64,000 bases of DNA, taken from Clostridium hydrogenum. Lineage in GTDB: Bacteria > Bacillota > Clostridia > Clostridiales > Clostridiaceae. The stretch lies in NCBI RefSeq assembly GCF_021432385.1, contig NZ_JAEACT010000002.1:2065501-2129500 (forward strand), given 5' to 3'. Shown in pieces: positions 63,293 to 64,000 of the stretch. The notes beneath the pieces are model-generated. The model searched no databases. It was not told where the DNA came from and saw only the letters and a list, made by a program, of their open reading frames with translations. Position 1 is the first letter of the stretch; each line of letters begins with the position of its first letter. The translations under genes and the position numbers were made by a program.

Positions 63293-64000
63293 TCACTCCT
63301 TTTTTAATAAATTTAGTATCTCCAAACTCTTTGGCTTTTTAGCAAAATCATTGCTTATAAATTCGCTTAAAATCTCATATATCTCCCTCTTAACATTAGC
63401 GTTTAAACTTACCCTATGGACTTTTCCTAAAGGTAACTTGTTTAAATAATTTAAAGTACTATATGAAGCTGGTGAAATTTTTCTTCCACCTTCTTTTTCG
63501 CATTCTTGGCACAAACATCCGTAGTACTTATAGCTAATATAATTAGAAGATGATATTCTTTTTTTACACTTTGCACAATAGTCCAAATTAAGACCATAAC
63601 CTGTATATCTTAAAAGTTTTAATTCAAAAGCTCTTGCTAGAATTTCAAGGTCACCAACTTTATTTTTCATTAAATAAAATGTACTTACAAATTCTCTAAA
63701 TAAATCTCTGTTACTTTCACCTTCTACCATAGAAATATCAATTAATTCAGAGAGATAAGATGCATAAGTTAAAATATCCAAATCATTTAAAAAATCTTGA
63801 AAAGACTCTATTATTTGTCCTTCATTTAGTATAAACATACTTTTGCCCTTAAATAAAACATATTCACTAAAGCAGAAATTTAAAGTTATGGGCAGGTATT
63901 TGCTTCTACTTTTTCTTGCGCCTTTTACAACTGCAGATACCTTCCCCAATTTTTCTGTAAAAATCCATATTAATTTATCATTTTCCTTGAAATCCTGTGC
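63293..64000 (-). CDS. recO: DNA repair protein RecO, 5' end outside window
   Basis: The frame is open to the window edge (AQDFKENDKLIWIFTEKLGKVSAVVKGARKSRSKYLP), which is the RecO OB-fold start minus its first residues. An internal ATG would give a short form. The helical middle and a zinc finger CAKCKKRI ... CLCQEC (about 140-175) are typical. RecO loads RecA with RecF/RecR and anneals strands during gap repair. It is just upstream of the DUF4342 gene. Confidence 0.94.
   Translation of the reverse strand, partial: AQDFKENDKLIWIFTEKLGKVSAVVKGARKSRSKYLPITLNFCFSEYVLFKGKSMFILNEGQIIESFQDFLNDLDILTYASYLSELIDISMVEGESNRDLFREFVSTFYLMKNKVGDLEILARAFELKLLRYTGYGLNLDYCAKCKKRISSSNYISYKYYGCLCQECEKEGGRKISPASYSTLNYLNKLPLGKVHRVSLNANVKREIYEILSEFISNDFAKKPKSLEILNLLKKE

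Overview
The window is low-GC chromosomal DNA from a spore-forming, saccharolytic Clostridium. The evidence is AT-rich sequence, Clostridium-type proteins, an alpha/beta-type SASP-like gene, a CotS-like gene, a trans-2-enoyl-CoA reductase (FabV/Ter), an LPXTG-anchored galactanase and an arabinose operon under an AraR-type repressor. From memory, the sequences and gene order look closest to the solvent-producing C. acetobutylicum / C. felsineum group, but FabV is clearly divergent from the C. acetobutylicum Ter I remember. The species is inference.

Layout. 1-1.7 kb: 3' part of a fructose-type PTS EIIABC. 1.9-15.2 kb: a mixed block with an Fe-dependent alcohol dehydrogenase cluster, fabV behind a MerR-type promoter, a lipoprotein, an HtrA-like protease, a HAM1-family pyrophosphatase, a type-B carboxylesterase, a metallo-beta-lactamase-fold hydrolase and an Rpn-family nuclease. 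15.2-22.8 kb (minus): purine operon purE-C-F-M-N-H-D. 23-26.5 kb: cheX and small genes (a His/Met/Cys-rich protein, a putative di-heme membrane protein, a SASP-like protein) between large repeats. 26.8-38.5 kb: beta-1,4-galactan use, with a GH42 beta-galactosidase, a frameshifted IS110-type element, two GH53 galactanases and a MalEFG-type ABC transporter. 39-47.3 kb: a phosphoesterase and the arabinose/pentose-phosphate operon araD-araA-tal-tkt with divergent araR. 47.6-56 kb: a flavoprotein, a decayed gene, RNase P RNA, a zinc-ribbon protein, a Nif3-like protein, trmK, rpoD and dnaG. 56-64 kb: a CotS-like gene, a cluster made of an Arg/Ser-repeat protein, a Ser/Thr kinase and an unknown protein, then ppdK, a DUF4342 protein and the 3' part of recO.

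How the parts work together. The anchored and secreted galactanases cut galactan side chains. The ABC importer takes up the oligosaccharides and the GH42 enzyme cleaves them inside the cell. The GH42 gene and the transporter share an identical 14-bp near-palindrome just after the predicted transcription start (once and twice respectively), which suggests one unseen repressor. The arabinose operon has two AraR-like operators and a cre-like site and adds transaldolase and transketolase, but no ribulokinase gene is present.

Intergenic DNA carries at least five families of dispersed palindromic repeats. The most striking is a ~200-bp element that can fold into a branched structure; one copy has completely different outer arms that still pair. 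The most novel-looking gene set is the RS-repeat / kinase / unknown cluster at 57.6-59.3 kb, a candidate kinase-substrate pair that may belong to sporulation.
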